Positions 43,437 through 54,131 of a stretch of DNA of 64,000 nucleotides are shown here, piece by piece. The notes below the pieces were generated by a model. The model saw nothing but the letters and a program-made list of their open reading frames with translations, was not told the DNA's origin and did no database searches. A program made the position numbers and the translations under genes. Numbering within the stretch: the first letter of the stretch is position 1; each line of letters starts with the position of its first letter. Source of the DNA: Gardnerella leopoldii (GTDB lineage: Bacteria > Actinomycetota > Actinomycetes > Actinomycetales > Bifidobacteriaceae); assembly GCF_003293675.1 (NCBI RefSeq), contig NZ_CP029984.1, forward strand, positions 372,043 to 436,042. The letters run 5' to 3'.

Positions 43437-43892
43437 ATGCATTGTCCTTTTTGTAAAAATTCTGATACGAAAGTTATAGATACTCGTATCAGCGAAGATG
43501 GTTACTCTATTCGCCGTAGACGTGAATGCCAAGTTTGTGGTAATCGATTTACTACAGTAGAAACAACTCAGTTGCTTGTAATGAAGCGTTCAGGCTCTAT
43601 TGAACCTTTTGATCGAGCAAAAGTTGTTGCCGGTGTTAGCAAAGCATGTCAAGGACGCCCTATTAATGCTGAGGCATTAAAGACGATTGGTATGCGAGTA
43701 GAAGCTGATTTGCGAGCACGAGGTTTAGCGCAAGTTACATCTGAAGAAGTTGGCAAAGCTATTCTTAAGCCATTGCGTGAATTAGATGAAGTTGCATATC
43801 TTCGTTTTGCAAGTGTGTACCAAAACTTCACGGGTCTTGAAGATTTTGAACATGCCATTGAAGATTTGAAGCGCAGTAAAACAGAAGAATAA
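43437..43892 (+). CDS. nrdR: Transcriptional repressor NrdR
   Basis: NrdR represses ribonucleotide reductase genes in response to ATP/dATP. The 151-residue chain starts with the zinc ribbon MHCPFCKNSDTKVIDTR...CQVCGNRFTT (Cys3, Cys6, Cys31 region, Cys34), followed by the ATP-cone domain (VMKRSGSIEPFDRAKVVAGV). The length is standard. The ATG has no ribosome site and follows TAGTATGCTGAATAT closely, suggesting a leaderless transcript. Confidence 0.95.
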   Translation: MHCPFCKNSDTKVIDTRISEDGYSIRRRRECQVCGNRFTTVETTQLLVMKRSGSIEPFDRAKVVAGVSKACQGRPINAEALKTIGMRVEADLRARGLAQVTSEEVGKAILKPLRELDEVAYLRFASVYQNFTGLEDFEHAIEDLKRSKTEE

Positions 43893-43953
43893 TAATTTTA
43901 TCGATTATTGTTACAGAATATCTATTCCCTGCGCTTTTGCATTATTTTGAGTT

Positions 43954-46236
43954 CTATTTCTCAAAATTTGCGTCATCTTTAGTGCGTATTATATGCAATT
44001 TTTGAGTTGGTCTAGTCATTGCAACATATAGATTGGCTGCAGCAGCTAGTCTAGATGCTGCTTCCTGCTCAATTTGAGAAGGTTGCAACACTATGACAGC
44101 GTCATATTCAAGACCTTTTACTTCCTCAGCTGTGCAAACGCTGCATTGGCAATCATCGGCATTTTGTTTGTTTAACTGATTCCATAATTTTTCAGGTAAT
44201 GCATGTTCTAATGCTTGGTTTACAACCTTTTTAGCATGGCTAACCATGCTGTTAGGAGTAATGATTGCAATACGACCACTACCATCATCAGAGACAAATT
44301 TTTCGAATAGTTTTGTACAAGATTCTGCAAGTGCAGTATCGAGTTCATCTTGTGATTCAACCGTTTGTGATACAAGTGAATCAGGTACTGAGCGAACTGC
44401 ATGAACAGTAGAAATGTATAATCCTGAATCTGTTGCAACCTTGCTTGCTGCTTCAGAAACTTCACTAGGATTTCGATAATTAATTGTTAACTCGTAAAGA
44501 TCCCAATTTGGTTCTCCAAATAGAGAATTCATATTCTTCTGCCATCTGTGAGTTCCTCCGAGCGCAGAAGTTTGTGCAACATCGCCAACAATAGTAAAGG
44601 AGCGTGAAGGACAACGACGAATAAGCATTCTCCAATCCATTGCTGTGAGCTCTTGAGCTTCATCGACAACTACGTGACCATATGTCCACTCGCGATCAGA
44701 AGCTGCTTTACGGGCAAGCATTCCTGCATCGTCGCCTTGCAGATTATCAAGAAGCATATCGGCGGTTACTATGCCATTTCCAATACCAGCTTGTGCTAGA
44801 GTGTCAGCTGCAAATTGCTGTTCTTCAAGTTTTTTTGCTTGTGCTGCAGATCTTTGAGCGTCAAGTTTTGGATCAGGACCAAGCAATTCCATAGCTTCAT
44901 CAAGTAATGGAATATCAGAACGAGTAAGCGGGCTGCCTTTTGGTCTAGTAAGTGAGTTGATATCTTCGTTGCTTAACCAAGGTGCGTATGTGCGTAATTT
45001 GTCAGGTTTAGCAAAAAGTTGGTCAATAAGCCATTCTCCAGTCATAGGTAACCATGCAAGATTTAAAGTAATGCGCAGTTTATCGTCAAGACGAAGTTGA
45101 GAAGTTATATCGTTTAATTCAACTTGATCTGGAACATAATCAAGCTTTTCCAAATAACGATTTTTCAATATGCTGAGCACAGTTTTTATAAAAGTATTTC
45201 GCGCCTGGTTATGCGGCTGGTGAGTCCGTTGAGCATCTGATTGAGCTATCTCAATATCTTCTTTTAGAAGAGGAATACTAAATCCTCCAACATGAATTGT
45301 TGGAAGATTTTTAGGAACGCGAATACGAGCGGCAATTGCATTCGCAATAACTGTTCGCATACGATACATTCCCTTTAATTTTGCTGCATATGGAGAATCT
45401 CCAGCTGTAGCACAAATTCCAGGAATTAAGTCGGAAATAGTTCTACTTACTACACCTGTTTCACCAAGAGAAGGGAGTACTTGATCAATATAACGCAAGA
45501 ATGCCGAACTTGGACCAACAATAAGAACTCCTGAACGCTCAAGTTTGCGCCTGTGAGTGTATAACAAATAGGCTGCTCTGTGCAAAGCAACAGCTGTTTT
45601 TCCTGTGCCAGGACCTCCCTGTACAACAATAGTGTGATCAAGAGGAGCGCGAATAATTCGATCTTGTTCTGCTTGAATAGTGGCAACAATATCAGTCATT
45701 TTGCCGGTTCTGCGAGAACCTAAAGATGCGAGCAGTGCTCCTTCGCCAGTAAGAGTACCTTGTTGTGAAGCTTTTCCTATTTCATCAGAATGTATGTCAA
45801 GTACTTCATCTTCAACACCAATAACGTCTCTGAAACGGAGTGTAATGTGACGACGCATAACAATATCGCCATGATGCGAAGGGGTTGCCTCATAAAAAGG
45901 TCGTGCAGCTTCAGCGCGCCAATCTGTAAGAATAGGATCATGGTTTTCGCTAAGCAAACCAATGCGACCAATGTATCGCCTAATGCCTTCTGTGTTATCA
46001 AGCCTTCCAAAAACAAGACGATCCTCAACAGCTCGTAATTGTGTAAGACGATCTTCGTACATGGTTGCGAATGAGTCGCGCTCTGTGCGCTGTGTTGGTG
46101 AACCGTGCGAACCTGACGCGCGCACAGCGTCTAAGCGTGCGCGAATAGTATTACGCAAATCGTCTAGACGGCTATAAGCTCGGTCAACAGCTTGTTGTTC
46201 TTCACCAAGTTGTGAGGAATAGGTAGACATACGCAT
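43954..46236 (-). CDS. UvrD-like helicase of the HelD/HelR type
   Basis: This 760-residue superfamily 1 ATPase has a long N-terminal coiled coil (about 1-60). Walker A is GGPGTGKTAVALHRAAYLL near 210 and Walker B VVDEAQELTAMDWRML near 530. GDVAQTS, NYRNPSEV and the C-terminal LYVAMTRPTQKLHI complete the motifs. The actinobacterial HelR/HelD proteins of this design recycle stalled RNA polymerase and can give rifamycin tolerance. That role is inferred by family. The start is uncertain: ATG 46236 is chosen over a TTG at 46272. Confidence 0.85.
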   Translation of the reverse strand: MRMSTYSSQLGEEQQAVDRAYSRLDDLRNTIRARLDAVRASGSHGSPTQRTERDSFATMYEDRLTQLRAVEDRLVFGRLDNTEGIRRYIGRIGLLSENHDPILTDWRAEAARPFYEATPSHHGDIVMRRHITLRFRDVIGVEDEVLDIHSDEIGKASQQGTLTGEGALLASLGSRRTGKMTDIVATIQAEQDRIIRAPLDHTIVVQGGPGTGKTAVALHRAAYLLYTHRRKLERSGVLIVGPSSAFLRYIDQVLPSLGETGVVSRTISDLIPGICATAGDSPYAAKLKGMYRMRTVIANAIAARIRVPKNLPTIHVGGFSIPLLKEDIEIAQSDAQRTHQPHNQARNTFIKTVLSILKNRYLEKLDYVPDQVELNDITSQLRLDDKLRITLNLAWLPMTGEWLIDQLFAKPDKLRTYAPWLSNEDINSLTRPKGSPLTRSDIPLLDEAMELLGPDPKLDAQRSAAQAKKLEEQQFAADTLAQAGIGNGIVTADMLLDNLQGDDAGMLARKAASDREWTYGHVVVDEAQELTAMDWRMLIRRCPSRSFTIVGDVAQTSALGGTHRWQKNMNSLFGEPNWDLYELTINYRNPSEVSEAASKVATDSGLYISTVHAVRSVPDSLVSQTVESQDELDTALAESCTKLFEKFVSDDGSGRIAIITPNSMVSHAKKVVNQALEHALPEKLWNQLNKQNADDCQCSVCTAEEVKGLEYDAVIVLQPSQIEQEAASRLAAAANLYVAMTRPTQKLHIIRTKDDANFEK

Positions 46237-46342
46237 CCATTCTTCGTAAAATACCGCAACCAATTGTGCCAAAAATTAGGCATCTAAGTATATCTCGACG
46301 CTTATACACCAAAATTGTATTTCTATGTTGATCTAACGAATA

Positions 46343-47269
46343 TTATTTGCGAGGATCTCCGAACCATGCAGAGTAAATCAATGAAAAATTGCGATTTCCA
46401 TATGCTGAGCACGAATTTCCTTCGCCGTATCCAGCTTTTAACGATTCTATATTTGGCTGATAAGGAGTATAGATATAAAGCAATGCAGTAGCCTTATTTT
46501 CGATATAAACATTGCTAGATCCGCATGATTTATTTGGCGAATATTGAATTGTGTTAATCGTGTTAGGGTGGTAGTTATATTGATCGTTATGAAGAAGATA
46601 ATATCTATATCTTCTTGCGGAACCAATTACTTGTTTAAAGAATCCTGCAAAACGTGGGTTGCAATGAGAATCATCTGGACAATCTAATCCCATAGCTGAT
46701 TTGTATTGGAAATCGCTAGGATCAGTGTCTGTTACAAGATGTTGTTCTTTTTGCAGCATTGTAAGTAATACTTGTTGACTGATATGACATACTTTTGCTG
46801 ATTTGTATATTATGTCTGCAGAAGATTCTTTGCTTACACCTTGATACTTTGAACATAGTGAATCGGCAGGAATAGTGTGAGTATTAAAGTACGCATTTTT
46901 TAAGCAATTTTTACCAGTGCATTTTGCTCCTTTTTTGCGTATAAAATTGCGTACTTCATCTTTACTCATTGCGTTATCGTCAAAAAATTGAGAATCAGAA
47001 ATAATATTGCCTGGATTAAAATCAAAGCGTGACACAAGTTGTTCTTGTTTGTTGCGAAGACCAGAAACAGTCTGTTCCCAACGTATCCACTGAACAACAG
47101 GAATGATAATAGCAATGCCTATGACAGCAATAATAATGTTTCGTAAAATTTTATTGGAGTAAAACTTATGCTTTAAAGAACTGTTGTTTTTATTGTGATG
47201 AGCACCACTATTATGTTCACTATTTAGGTTGACATGAATAGAATCATGTTTCTTTCTTCTCTGCACCAT
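46343..47269 (-). CDS. Membrane-anchored extracytoplasmic protein, possibly lysozyme-like
   Basis: The 308-residue chain begins with a polar His/Asn/Lys-rich cytoplasmic tail (about 40 residues), then one membrane helix (ILRNIIIAVIGIAIIIPVVQWI, about 41-62), then an external domain. That domain contains SAKVCHISQQVLLTMLQKEQHLVTDTDP and AMGLDCPDDSHCNPRFAGFFKQV, where the Glu in LQKEQ sits as in lysozyme-like muramidases. Six or more Cys occur in pairs, consistent with disulfides. Similar actinobacterial proteins are often labelled hemagglutinin-like without proof. The ATG follows AGGAGGAAAC. A cell-wall role is probable. Confidence 0.68.
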   Translation of the reverse strand: MVQRRKKHDSIHVNLNSEHNSGAHHNKNNSSLKHKFYSNKILRNIIIAVIGIAIIIPVVQWIRWEQTVSGLRNKQEQLVSRFDFNPGNIISDSQFFDDNAMSKDEVRNFIRKKGAKCTGKNCLKNAYFNTHTIPADSLCSKYQGVSKESSADIIYKSAKVCHISQQVLLTMLQKEQHLVTDTDPSDFQYKSAMGLDCPDDSHCNPRFAGFFKQVIGSARRYRYYLLHNDQYNYHPNTINTIQYSPNKSCGSSNVYIENKATALLYIYTPYQPNIESLKAGYGEGNSCSAYGNRNFSLIYSAWFGDPRK

Positions 47270-47518
47270 GTTTCCTCCTACTTAGCTTGTTACATTATAA
47301 GTGATATGCGAATCATTTTATTATTGTGATTATTTTTTAAAATTGTTCCCAATTTTATTGTTGATTGTAACTATCAAACTGTAGAATTATCCGATTGAGT
47401 AGCTACGCGCGAAGAATTTGTTGCGATTAACTTTAGATTGTTAGGGCAGATTGATTTATTTGCAGTAGTTTTCTGCACAAATGTTGGAATTATTAGGATG
47501 TGGCAGGAGAGTAAGATA

Positions 47519-48976
47519 ATGATGATTGGAACTAAACGAATTGATTGTTCTTCTATGGATCCTTATGATGACCCAGAAATGCGCAATAAGGTTGCTGTTC
47601 GTGCGTTAATACTACTGCTTATTACATTTATTATTAGCACGTTGTGCTTGCAAGGTTTCAACCTTGTTTATAAACAAGTTGGTATAGATGTGAAAGCTGT
47701 TGATCAAGCGCCTCTTATAACAGGTTTACCTGGCATTATTTTAGGAATCGTATGCTTTATTTACGGTTCTTTAGGCGACTTTGTGTCATTAAAAAAGCTA
47801 GTAACCATTGGATTAACATCTTTGTTTATAGGCTCAGTTTTTGGATTTGTAGCTAATTCTTGTTTTGAGCCAAATTTGTGGACAGTTATTGCTGCTCGTA
47901 TTATGCAAACAACTGGTGAACAAGTAGCAGGTTCATCATTCTTAGTAATTGCAACAAAATATTTGCGAAATGATTTGAAAGTTATCTTCTTCGGATTATT
48001 TACAGCATCGTACCAGCTTTCTGCATGTATTGGAGTGTTTTCAGCAGGATTGTTAAGCTCTATTGCTTGGCAATATTTATTCTTAATTCCAGCATTAACT
48101 ATTCTAATATTGCCGGCATTATTGCATTATTTACCAACAAAAAACGGCAATGGTAAAAAAATTGATGTTGTTGGTTTTACAGTCTTTGGATTTGCTGTTG
48201 CATCTCTTACATTGTTCATTTCATACAGAAACTTGTTGATGCTTATTTCAGCAATTATATTGTTTATAATTTTTGGTATTTACATTAGTAAAGCTAAAGA
48301 GCCATTCGTTACGCCAGCTTTCTTCAAGAATATTCGTTGGCTTTCTGGCATAATTTTGATGGGCATAATATACTTCACGAATTATTGCATAAGTCCACTG
48401 TTCAATAGAGTTGGAAAAACTTTGTATAATATGACTACTTCACAAGTAGCTTCTTATTTAGTTTGGGCTTTTATTGTTGCTGCAATATTCGGTTCATGCT
48501 CAGGCTTAATAATTAGTCGTATAGGAAGAAAAACAGGTTTATTATTAGCAATATTGTTTATACTTTGCGGATGGATTGGTATTGCAGTATTAATAAATTC
48601 TGGATTCTTGGCTATAGCTTTGTGTGCATGCATTTATTATGCAGGTTGTGGAATGGTGTATTCTCCACTGGCCTCAACAATTCTTTCATCTCTTCCAGTT
48701 GAAGAATCTGGCAGAGGGTGCGGAATGAATGATTTAGCTATTAGTGTTTCTGCGTCTGTTGGTGTAGTAATTTTTGACGGAATATTAGATAAAAACATGT
48801 TGAGTGGGGATTCTATAACCGGTGCTTCTGGTATTTCGTCTGGATTTGCAAACATATCTCTTATGTGTGCTGCTGTTGCATTATTAGGAATTATCGTATT
48901 TACATTCAGAAACTTTATCACTAAAGAAAGCAATGCAATCGAAGTAGACGAAGATCAAGAACAAGACCAAAAATAA
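47519..48976 (+). CDS. MFS transporter (DHA2-like, 14-helix)
   Basis: ATG 47519 follows CAGGAGAG and is preferred to the longer frame from 47438. The 485-residue protein has about fourteen hydrophobic segments. It resembles the drug:proton antiporter 2 family: loop 2-3 GSLGDFVSLKKLVTIGL, motif C-like region ASYQLSACIGVFSAG, and VEESGRGCGMNDLAISVSASVG in the second half. The family includes multidrug and tetracycline exporters. The substrate is unknown. The C-terminus is acidic (EVDEDQEQDQ). Confidence 0.85.
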   Translation: MMIGTKRIDCSSMDPYDDPEMRNKVAVRALILLLITFIISTLCLQGFNLVYKQVGIDVKAVDQAPLITGLPGIILGIVCFIYGSLGDFVSLKKLVTIGLTSLFIGSVFGFVANSCFEPNLWTVIAARIMQTTGEQVAGSSFLVIATKYLRNDLKVIFFGLFTASYQLSACIGVFSAGLLSSIAWQYLFLIPALTILILPALLHYLPTKNGNGKKIDVVGFTVFGFAVASLTLFISYRNLLMLISAIILFIIFGIYISKAKEPFVTPAFFKNIRWLSGIILMGIIYFTNYCISPLFNRVGKTLYNMTTSQVASYLVWAFIVAAIFGSCSGLIISRIGRKTGLLLAILFILCGWIGIAVLINSGFLAIALCACIYYAGCGMVYSPLASTILSSLPVEESGRGCGMNDLAISVSASVGVVIFDGILDKNMLSGDSITGASGISSGFANISLMCAAVALLGIIVFTFRNFITKESNAIEVDEDQEQDQK

Positions 48977-49118
48977 TAGTGAAAGCAAAAGCAATAGAAT
49001 TATAATTGGCAATAACTTAGCAACTGTGCAAATAAAGTTTGTTTGCAACGTTATGAGCAATATTGTTTACAACATTGCAAGCGCTAAGAAAAATATATGC
49101 ATATATGCGAAACAGTTT

Positions 49119-52100
49119 TCACCTTCCGTCAATCATCTTTCGCATGCGTTGTATGCTAATCGGATATGCAGTTCCCAATTCTTGCGCCCAAAGAGACACA
49201 TAGAATTCTTCGCACATCCAACGTAATTTCTCAGCGATCATTTGCGACTCGTCATGAGCGGGTCCCGCTGGGATTTTCTGAGTGTCTTCTTGAGTTTTTA
49301 TTACAAGCTTATGTGCTTCATCTGCTTGCCAAGCCCAACGTACGTCACGGTTTTTATCTGCTTTAGCTTTAGTAAGACGAATCACGTCTGCATGCAAGTA
49401 GCGTTCAATACGAGGTAGAGAATCAGATGGAGTTTTGGCAATAAATCCTTCGTATACAAGACTTGCAGTGTGTTCTCGGATTGATTGCAACACTGAAAGC
49501 AACGGTAAATCAGCCTTGCCGGAAACAGCTTTACTTGATTCTGCTTGACGCTTCAATATTGCGATCACATCGTGTGCAACAGCATAAACAGTGTCTTCAT
49601 ATACTTCAGATACGTTTGCAACAGTTTCGCGTAATAAATTGTCGTCAGTAATATTATCCGTGTTCGCAATTAGTCGTTTTACTGCAGCCATTTGCAAGTC
49701 TTCTGCTAAAGCATTAGAAGTTGAATAAGGTGCAGCTGCGAGCATTAAAGCTTCAGAACCAAGCCAGCGAGAAGTAATACGCTTATTGTCTAAATGCAGC
49801 ATATTCAATGCGCTTTGCCAAACCATTTGTGCGCGTGAAAGGTTTGTAGCACCAGATTTGTGTAATAAATCTGCTCGTTCAATTACATGACCAGCTTGTG
49901 CTGCTTTATTTGCTTTGATATTTACAACTTCTCGTGCAGATTCTTGTGCTTCTTTCGCAAAACGCTGTTGCAATGCAATTAATGATTTGTCTGTTCCAAG
50001 AAGAGTAGGTTTTACGTGATTAGAGTACTTGTTGCGACCTGCAAGTTTATTGCGACTTTCGTTAGCTTTTCTCTCTTCAACACTAAACGTCATGCGCAAG
50101 TATGGCGAAAGTCTGCTTATTTGCTCGTCATCGAAAACTTCAGGATGTATTTGCGCGCCAACTACACAAATTGCAGCTTTAGTGAAAACTTCTCTAAAAT
50201 CTTGCCATTCGCTTTTTATATTGCTTTCTGTTTCTCCAGTCCCAGGAAGCTCGTCGTAATGTTCGTCAATCCAAGCGCGAATTTTTTGAGCAGTGTCAGG
50301 AGCTGGAACAAACTGTACTCGTAGAGCTTTAGGCAAAGATTTAATCATGCCAATAATAAGCTCATCAAGCAAACCTGGAACATTCCAAGTAAATTCTTCA
50401 GGAGTTAAACGCGAAAGTACGTAAAGCGGCACATGCACTGTTACGCCGTCCAAAGGATTAGCCGGATCATACACATAACTTAAACGCAACCTTATAATCT
50501 GACCGTCTGTACCAACTGTATTCCAATGGTCAGGATAATCAGCTAAATCAGTGCTTTGCGTAGTTTGTAAACGTTCAACTTCATCGGGATTAAAGTCTAA
50601 CTTGTGCGGATCTTCTTCGCGGTTATCTTTCCACCATTTTGCAAGAGCTGCAATAGTAGTTGCTTCTTGAGGAATGTGAGTGTCGTAAAAAGTAAATAAA
50701 TCTTCGTCGTTTACAGTTTCGCTTATTTGGCGAGTGCGATTTGCTTGATTATCTGCATCTTCAAGCACATTGTGATTATTTAAAATAAACTCATCGTGTG
50801 CAAAACGCTGTTGCACATCTGCCTCAACTAAGCCTTGACGAATCATAATCATTCGAGCTTCGTAAGGATTAACTCTAGCCCATTGAACTGTGCGATCTTG
50901 AACAATAGGCAATCCGTATAGTAATACCTTAGATTTTGCTACAGCAGCACCTTTAGAAGCGCTCCAATGAGCGTCTGAATACGTGATTCTAGTAAGATTT
51001 TTAGCAAGAGGCTCAGCCCAAGCAGGATCGATTTGCGCGCAATATCTTGCCCAAAGTCTAGATGTTTCAACTAATTGCGTACACATAACCCATGAAGGAG
51101 TTGTTTTAGAAACAGATGAAGCTGGGAATATTGCGAATCTTCCTCCGCGCGCGCCTTGATAGTCGTTTTTAGCCATTTTTTGAGCGCGTTTCATAGCGCG
51201 AATTTTTGCTGATCCATGCAAATTGGCAAAATCTGAAGCTTTCGGTTCACGCACTACTTGCATTCCCAACATAGAAAGCAATCCTGCAAGCATCGACGAG
51301 TGTATTCCTTGCGAATCCCAAGAGCAGCACAAGCTGTGAGCAGCCTGCTGATTATTAGGAAGTTGACGAATTTCCAAAGATACTCTTTTAGATGGAATAG
51401 GCTCGCCAACTTTATAATGTAATTCTTTACACAAATCTTGAAGTTGATTAACTAAATCTTTCCACTGTTTTAAACGCAAAAAGTGGAAGAATTCCGCTTT
51501 GCAAAGTTTGCGAAGAGCATTATTGCTCATATTTCCGTCTGCTTGGAAAATATAATCCCAAATATTTAAAGCAGTTAAGAAATCGCTTGTTTCATCGGCA
51601 TAACGATTATGAAGTTTATCTGCTTCTTCACGCTGTTCTTCAGGGCGCTCGCGAGGATCTTGCAAACTCAAAAACGCAACAATTACCAGCACAGCAGCAA
51701 GAGTATTCGGAGTGGTTTTACGAGCTGCTTCAACAATCATGCGTCCTAAACGAATGTCAATAGGCAATTTCGAAAGCTCGCGTCCAATATGAGTTAAAGT
51801 AATGAAACCTGATTTTCTGCTTATTGCGCCAAGCTCGTTAAGCTCATTAAAGCCGTCGCTTACTGCTTTCATATCAGGAGGGTCAATAAAACCGAAATTC
51901 GTAATATCTTCGCCAGTTTTAGCAACGCCTACTGAAAGCATGTGTAATACTACTGCTCCAAGCGAAGTGCGCAGAATCTCAGGATCGGTAAAACGAGGTC
52001 GAGTTTCGTAATCTTCGCGCGAGTAAAGTCTAATAGCAATTCCGTCCGCGATTCGTCCGCATCGTCCAGAACGCTGATCTGCGCTCGCTTGAGAAATCGG

Positions 52101-53204
52101 CTCTATAGGAAGCCTTTGCACTTTTGCAGACTTAGAATATCTGCTAATTCTCGCAAAACCAGGATCGACAACGTATCGAATCCCAGGAACAGTAAGCGAA
52201 GTTTCAGCAACGTTCGTAGCAATAACAATGCGTTGATGAGAGTGATGTTCAAATACGCGATGCTGATCTTTTGCAGAAAGACGCGCAAAAAGCGGCACTA
52301 TTTCAATAGCATCCGCTCGTTTCATATCACTTGCTCGAGTGCCAAAATATGAGCGTAATCCTGCTTCAAACTCTCTAATATCGCGCTCGCCGGAAGCGAA
52401 AACCATAATGTCGCGCGCGCCTTGCTCGTGGCTTGAATGAATAACTAATTGAGCGCATGCGCGAGTTACTGCAGATGTCATATCTTCATCTGTAATATCG
52501 TCTCGATTGCTTTCGTTAGATTGGCTTTCTGCGACAGTTTCCTCATCCATTGTTATGTCTGCAAAGCCGGGGACATGTCGCATAAGTGAAGGCGCGGAGC
52601 CAAGCGGCTCATAAAGCACTCTCACAGGGTACGTGCGTCCAGAAACTTCAATAACAGGAACTTTTATGTGTAAAGCTTGTTCGAAATGTTCACGGAATTT
52701 TGCAGAATCTATTGTTGCCGAAGTAATAATCAGCTTCAAATCGCGTCTTTGCGGAAGTAAAGTTGTTAAATACCCTAGCAAAAAGTCAATGTTAAGACTG
52801 CGTTCGTGAGCTTCGTCAATAATAATCGTGTCGTATTTAGTAAGAAGAGGATCTCGCTGAATTTGCGCAAGTAAAATACCGTCAGTAACAATTCGAAGCT
52901 TCGTTTTAGGTGAACTTTCGTCGGTAAATCGCACTTGGTAGCCGATTTCTTCACCCAGTTTTACTTCCATTTCGCTTGCGATTCGCTCAGCAACAGTGCG
53001 TGCAGCTAAACGGCGAGGCTGAGTGTGTACGATTTGCTTACCTCTTCTGCCTCTTCCAAGCTCAAGCGCCATTTTTGGGATTTGCGTAGTTTTACCGGAG
53101 CCAGTCTGTCCGGAAACAATCACGACTTGTGAAGACTTAATTGCTTCTATTATTCCGTCGTGTGCTGCGCAAATAGGAAGCTCAACAGGGTAGTCGAATT
53201 TCAT
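49119..53204 (-). CDS. hrpA: ATP-dependent RNA helicase HrpA
   Basis: This 1361-residue DEAH-box helicase has Walker A GQTGSGKTTQIPK (residues 32-44), IDEAHERSLNIDFLLGYL near 130, SATIDSAKF near 162, TNVAETSLTVPGIRYVVD near 335 and the Q-R-GR motif QRSGRCGR. The helicase-associated and OB-like domains follow, and the C-terminal HrpA domain (DUF3418 type) fills the last 550 residues. The length agrees with full HrpA, involved in mRNA processing and in rescuing stalled ribosomes. A RsmC-like methyltransferase lies just upstream in the same direction (46 bases), suggesting co-transcription. Confidence 0.94.
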   Translation of the reverse strand: MKFDYPVELPICAAHDGIIEAIKSSQVVIVSGQTGSGKTTQIPKMALELGRGRRGKQIVHTQPRRLAARTVAERIASEMEVKLGEEIGYQVRFTDESSPKTKLRIVTDGILLAQIQRDPLLTKYDTIIIDEAHERSLNIDFLLGYLTTLLPQRRDLKLIITSATIDSAKFREHFEQALHIKVPVIEVSGRTYPVRVLYEPLGSAPSLMRHVPGFADITMDEETVAESQSNESNRDDITDEDMTSAVTRACAQLVIHSSHEQGARDIMVFASGERDIREFEAGLRSYFGTRASDMKRADAIEIVPLFARLSAKDQHRVFEHHSHQRIVIATNVAETSLTVPGIRYVVDPGFARISRYSKSAKVQRLPIEPISQASADQRSGRCGRIADGIAIRLYSREDYETRPRFTDPEILRTSLGAVVLHMLSVGVAKTGEDITNFGFIDPPDMKAVSDGFNELNELGAISRKSGFITLTHIGRELSKLPIDIRLGRMIVEAARKTTPNTLAAVLVIVAFLSLQDPRERPEEQREEADKLHNRYADETSDFLTALNIWDYIFQADGNMSNNALRKLCKAEFFHFLRLKQWKDLVNQLQDLCKELHYKVGEPIPSKRVSLEIRQLPNNQQAAHSLCCSWDSQGIHSSMLAGLLSMLGMQVVREPKASDFANLHGSAKIRAMKRAQKMAKNDYQGARGGRFAIFPASSVSKTTPSWVMCTQLVETSRLWARYCAQIDPAWAEPLAKNLTRITYSDAHWSASKGAAVAKSKVLLYGLPIVQDRTVQWARVNPYEARMIMIRQGLVEADVQQRFAHDEFILNNHNVLEDADNQANRTRQISETVNDEDLFTFYDTHIPQEATTIAALAKWWKDNREEDPHKLDFNPDEVERLQTTQSTDLADYPDHWNTVGTDGQIIRLRLSYVYDPANPLDGVTVHVPLYVLSRLTPEEFTWNVPGLLDELIIGMIKSLPKALRVQFVPAPDTAQKIRAWIDEHYDELPGTGETESNIKSEWQDFREVFTKAAICVVGAQIHPEVFDDEQISRLSPYLRMTFSVEERKANESRNKLAGRNKYSNHVKPTLLGTDKSLIALQQRFAKEAQESAREVVNIKANKAAQAGHVIERADLLHKSGATNLSRAQMVWQSALNMLHLDNKRITSRWLGSEALMLAAAPYSTSNALAEDLQMAAVKRLIANTDNITDDNLLRETVANVSEVYEDTVYAVAHDVIAILKRQAESSKAVSGKADLPLLSVLQSIREHTASLVYEGFIAKTPSDSLPRIERYLHADVIRLTKAKADKNRDVRWAWQADEAHKLVIKTQEDTQKIPAGPAHDESQMIAEKLRWMCEEFYVSLWAQELGTAYPISIQRMRKMIDGR

Positions 53205-53249
53205 AGTGTATATTTCTTTTCGTAAATTTTTTACTTTTTTGGTACTTCT

Positions 53250-53951
53250 TTAGTGCTTACTTTTTAGTACTTCTATAATTCGGTATCCTTTAGAGCTTGC
53301 ATATTTTTCAACGTTGTAGTTTTCGCCAAGATTTTCAGCAAGCCAAGGAATAAGTGAGTCTGAGCCAAGATTTTTTTGCACAACTAAGTAAGCTGCTCCT
53401 CCCACTTTTAAACGCGGAATCCAAGTCATCAAAATGTCGTGCAACATTTCTTTTCCAACGCGAATTGGTGGATTGGACCATATGAGATCAAAATTATTAA
53501 ATTCCAAAGTATTATTTTCTTTTAAAGCGTCATCTACTAAAGAAGTGCGAATATGCTTTAAGCCAGCGTTTTTTGCGTTTAGTTCAGTAAGCTCTAGCGC
53601 TCGCTCATTTACATCTACAGCTACAATTTCAGCTTCTGGAGATTCTAAGCCCATTGCAATGCTTATAGGACCCCATCCGCATCCAATATCAAGGAATTTG
53701 CCATTTTCTGGTGGTTTTGGAGCATGTTTTAGTAGCACAGACGTGCCTAGATCAAGCTTAGAAGCACTGAATACTCCGTTTGAGACTTGTATAACAGTTT
53801 CATGATTTCTCAAAGTTACATGTAACGTTCTTCGCTCATCGCAAGATGATGGTGTTGCAGAAAAGTATTGTTCGCCACTGATTTTTTGCGTTTTTTCTGA
53901 TTTTGGTGATTTGGTTTTATCGTATTGTTTAAATTGTTGATGACTTTCCAT
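53250..53951 (-). CDS. RsmC-like class I SAM methyltransferase
   Basis: ATG 53951 is preferred over TTG 53963. The 233-residue protein has SAM motif I FLDIGCGWGPIS (about 85-96), the acidic loop IVAVDVNERALEL and the N6/N2-type motif IWSNPPIRVG (about 155-164). The preceding VSNGVFSASKLDLGTSVLL is typical of the RsmC/RsmD (MTS) group that modifies guanine or adenine in 16S rRNA. The exact target is unproven. It is upstream of hrpA in one unit. Confidence 0.85.
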   Translation of the reverse strand: MESHQQFKQYDKTKSPKSEKTQKISGEQYFSATPSSCDERRTLHVTLRNHETVIQVSNGVFSASKLDLGTSVLLKHAPKPPENGKFLDIGCGWGPISIAMGLESPEAEIVAVDVNERALELTELNAKNAGLKHIRTSLVDDALKENNTLEFNNFDLIWSNPPIRVGKEMLHDILMTWIPRLKVGGAAYLVVQKNLGSDSLIPWLAENLGENYNVEKYASSKGYRIIEVLKSKH

Positions 53952-54131
53952 GATCTCGCTCAAAAATACCGTATTTCGCCTATAAATTTAAATTTATTAA
54001 TATACTTTTTACTATTGTATCTTTATTTACATATCATACATATAGGTTGTGTTCATATATTGTCGTCTCAAGTCACCATAATAAGACAAACGTTGTAAAA
54101 CGCTATTTACAATGAAATAGAGGAGGGACAG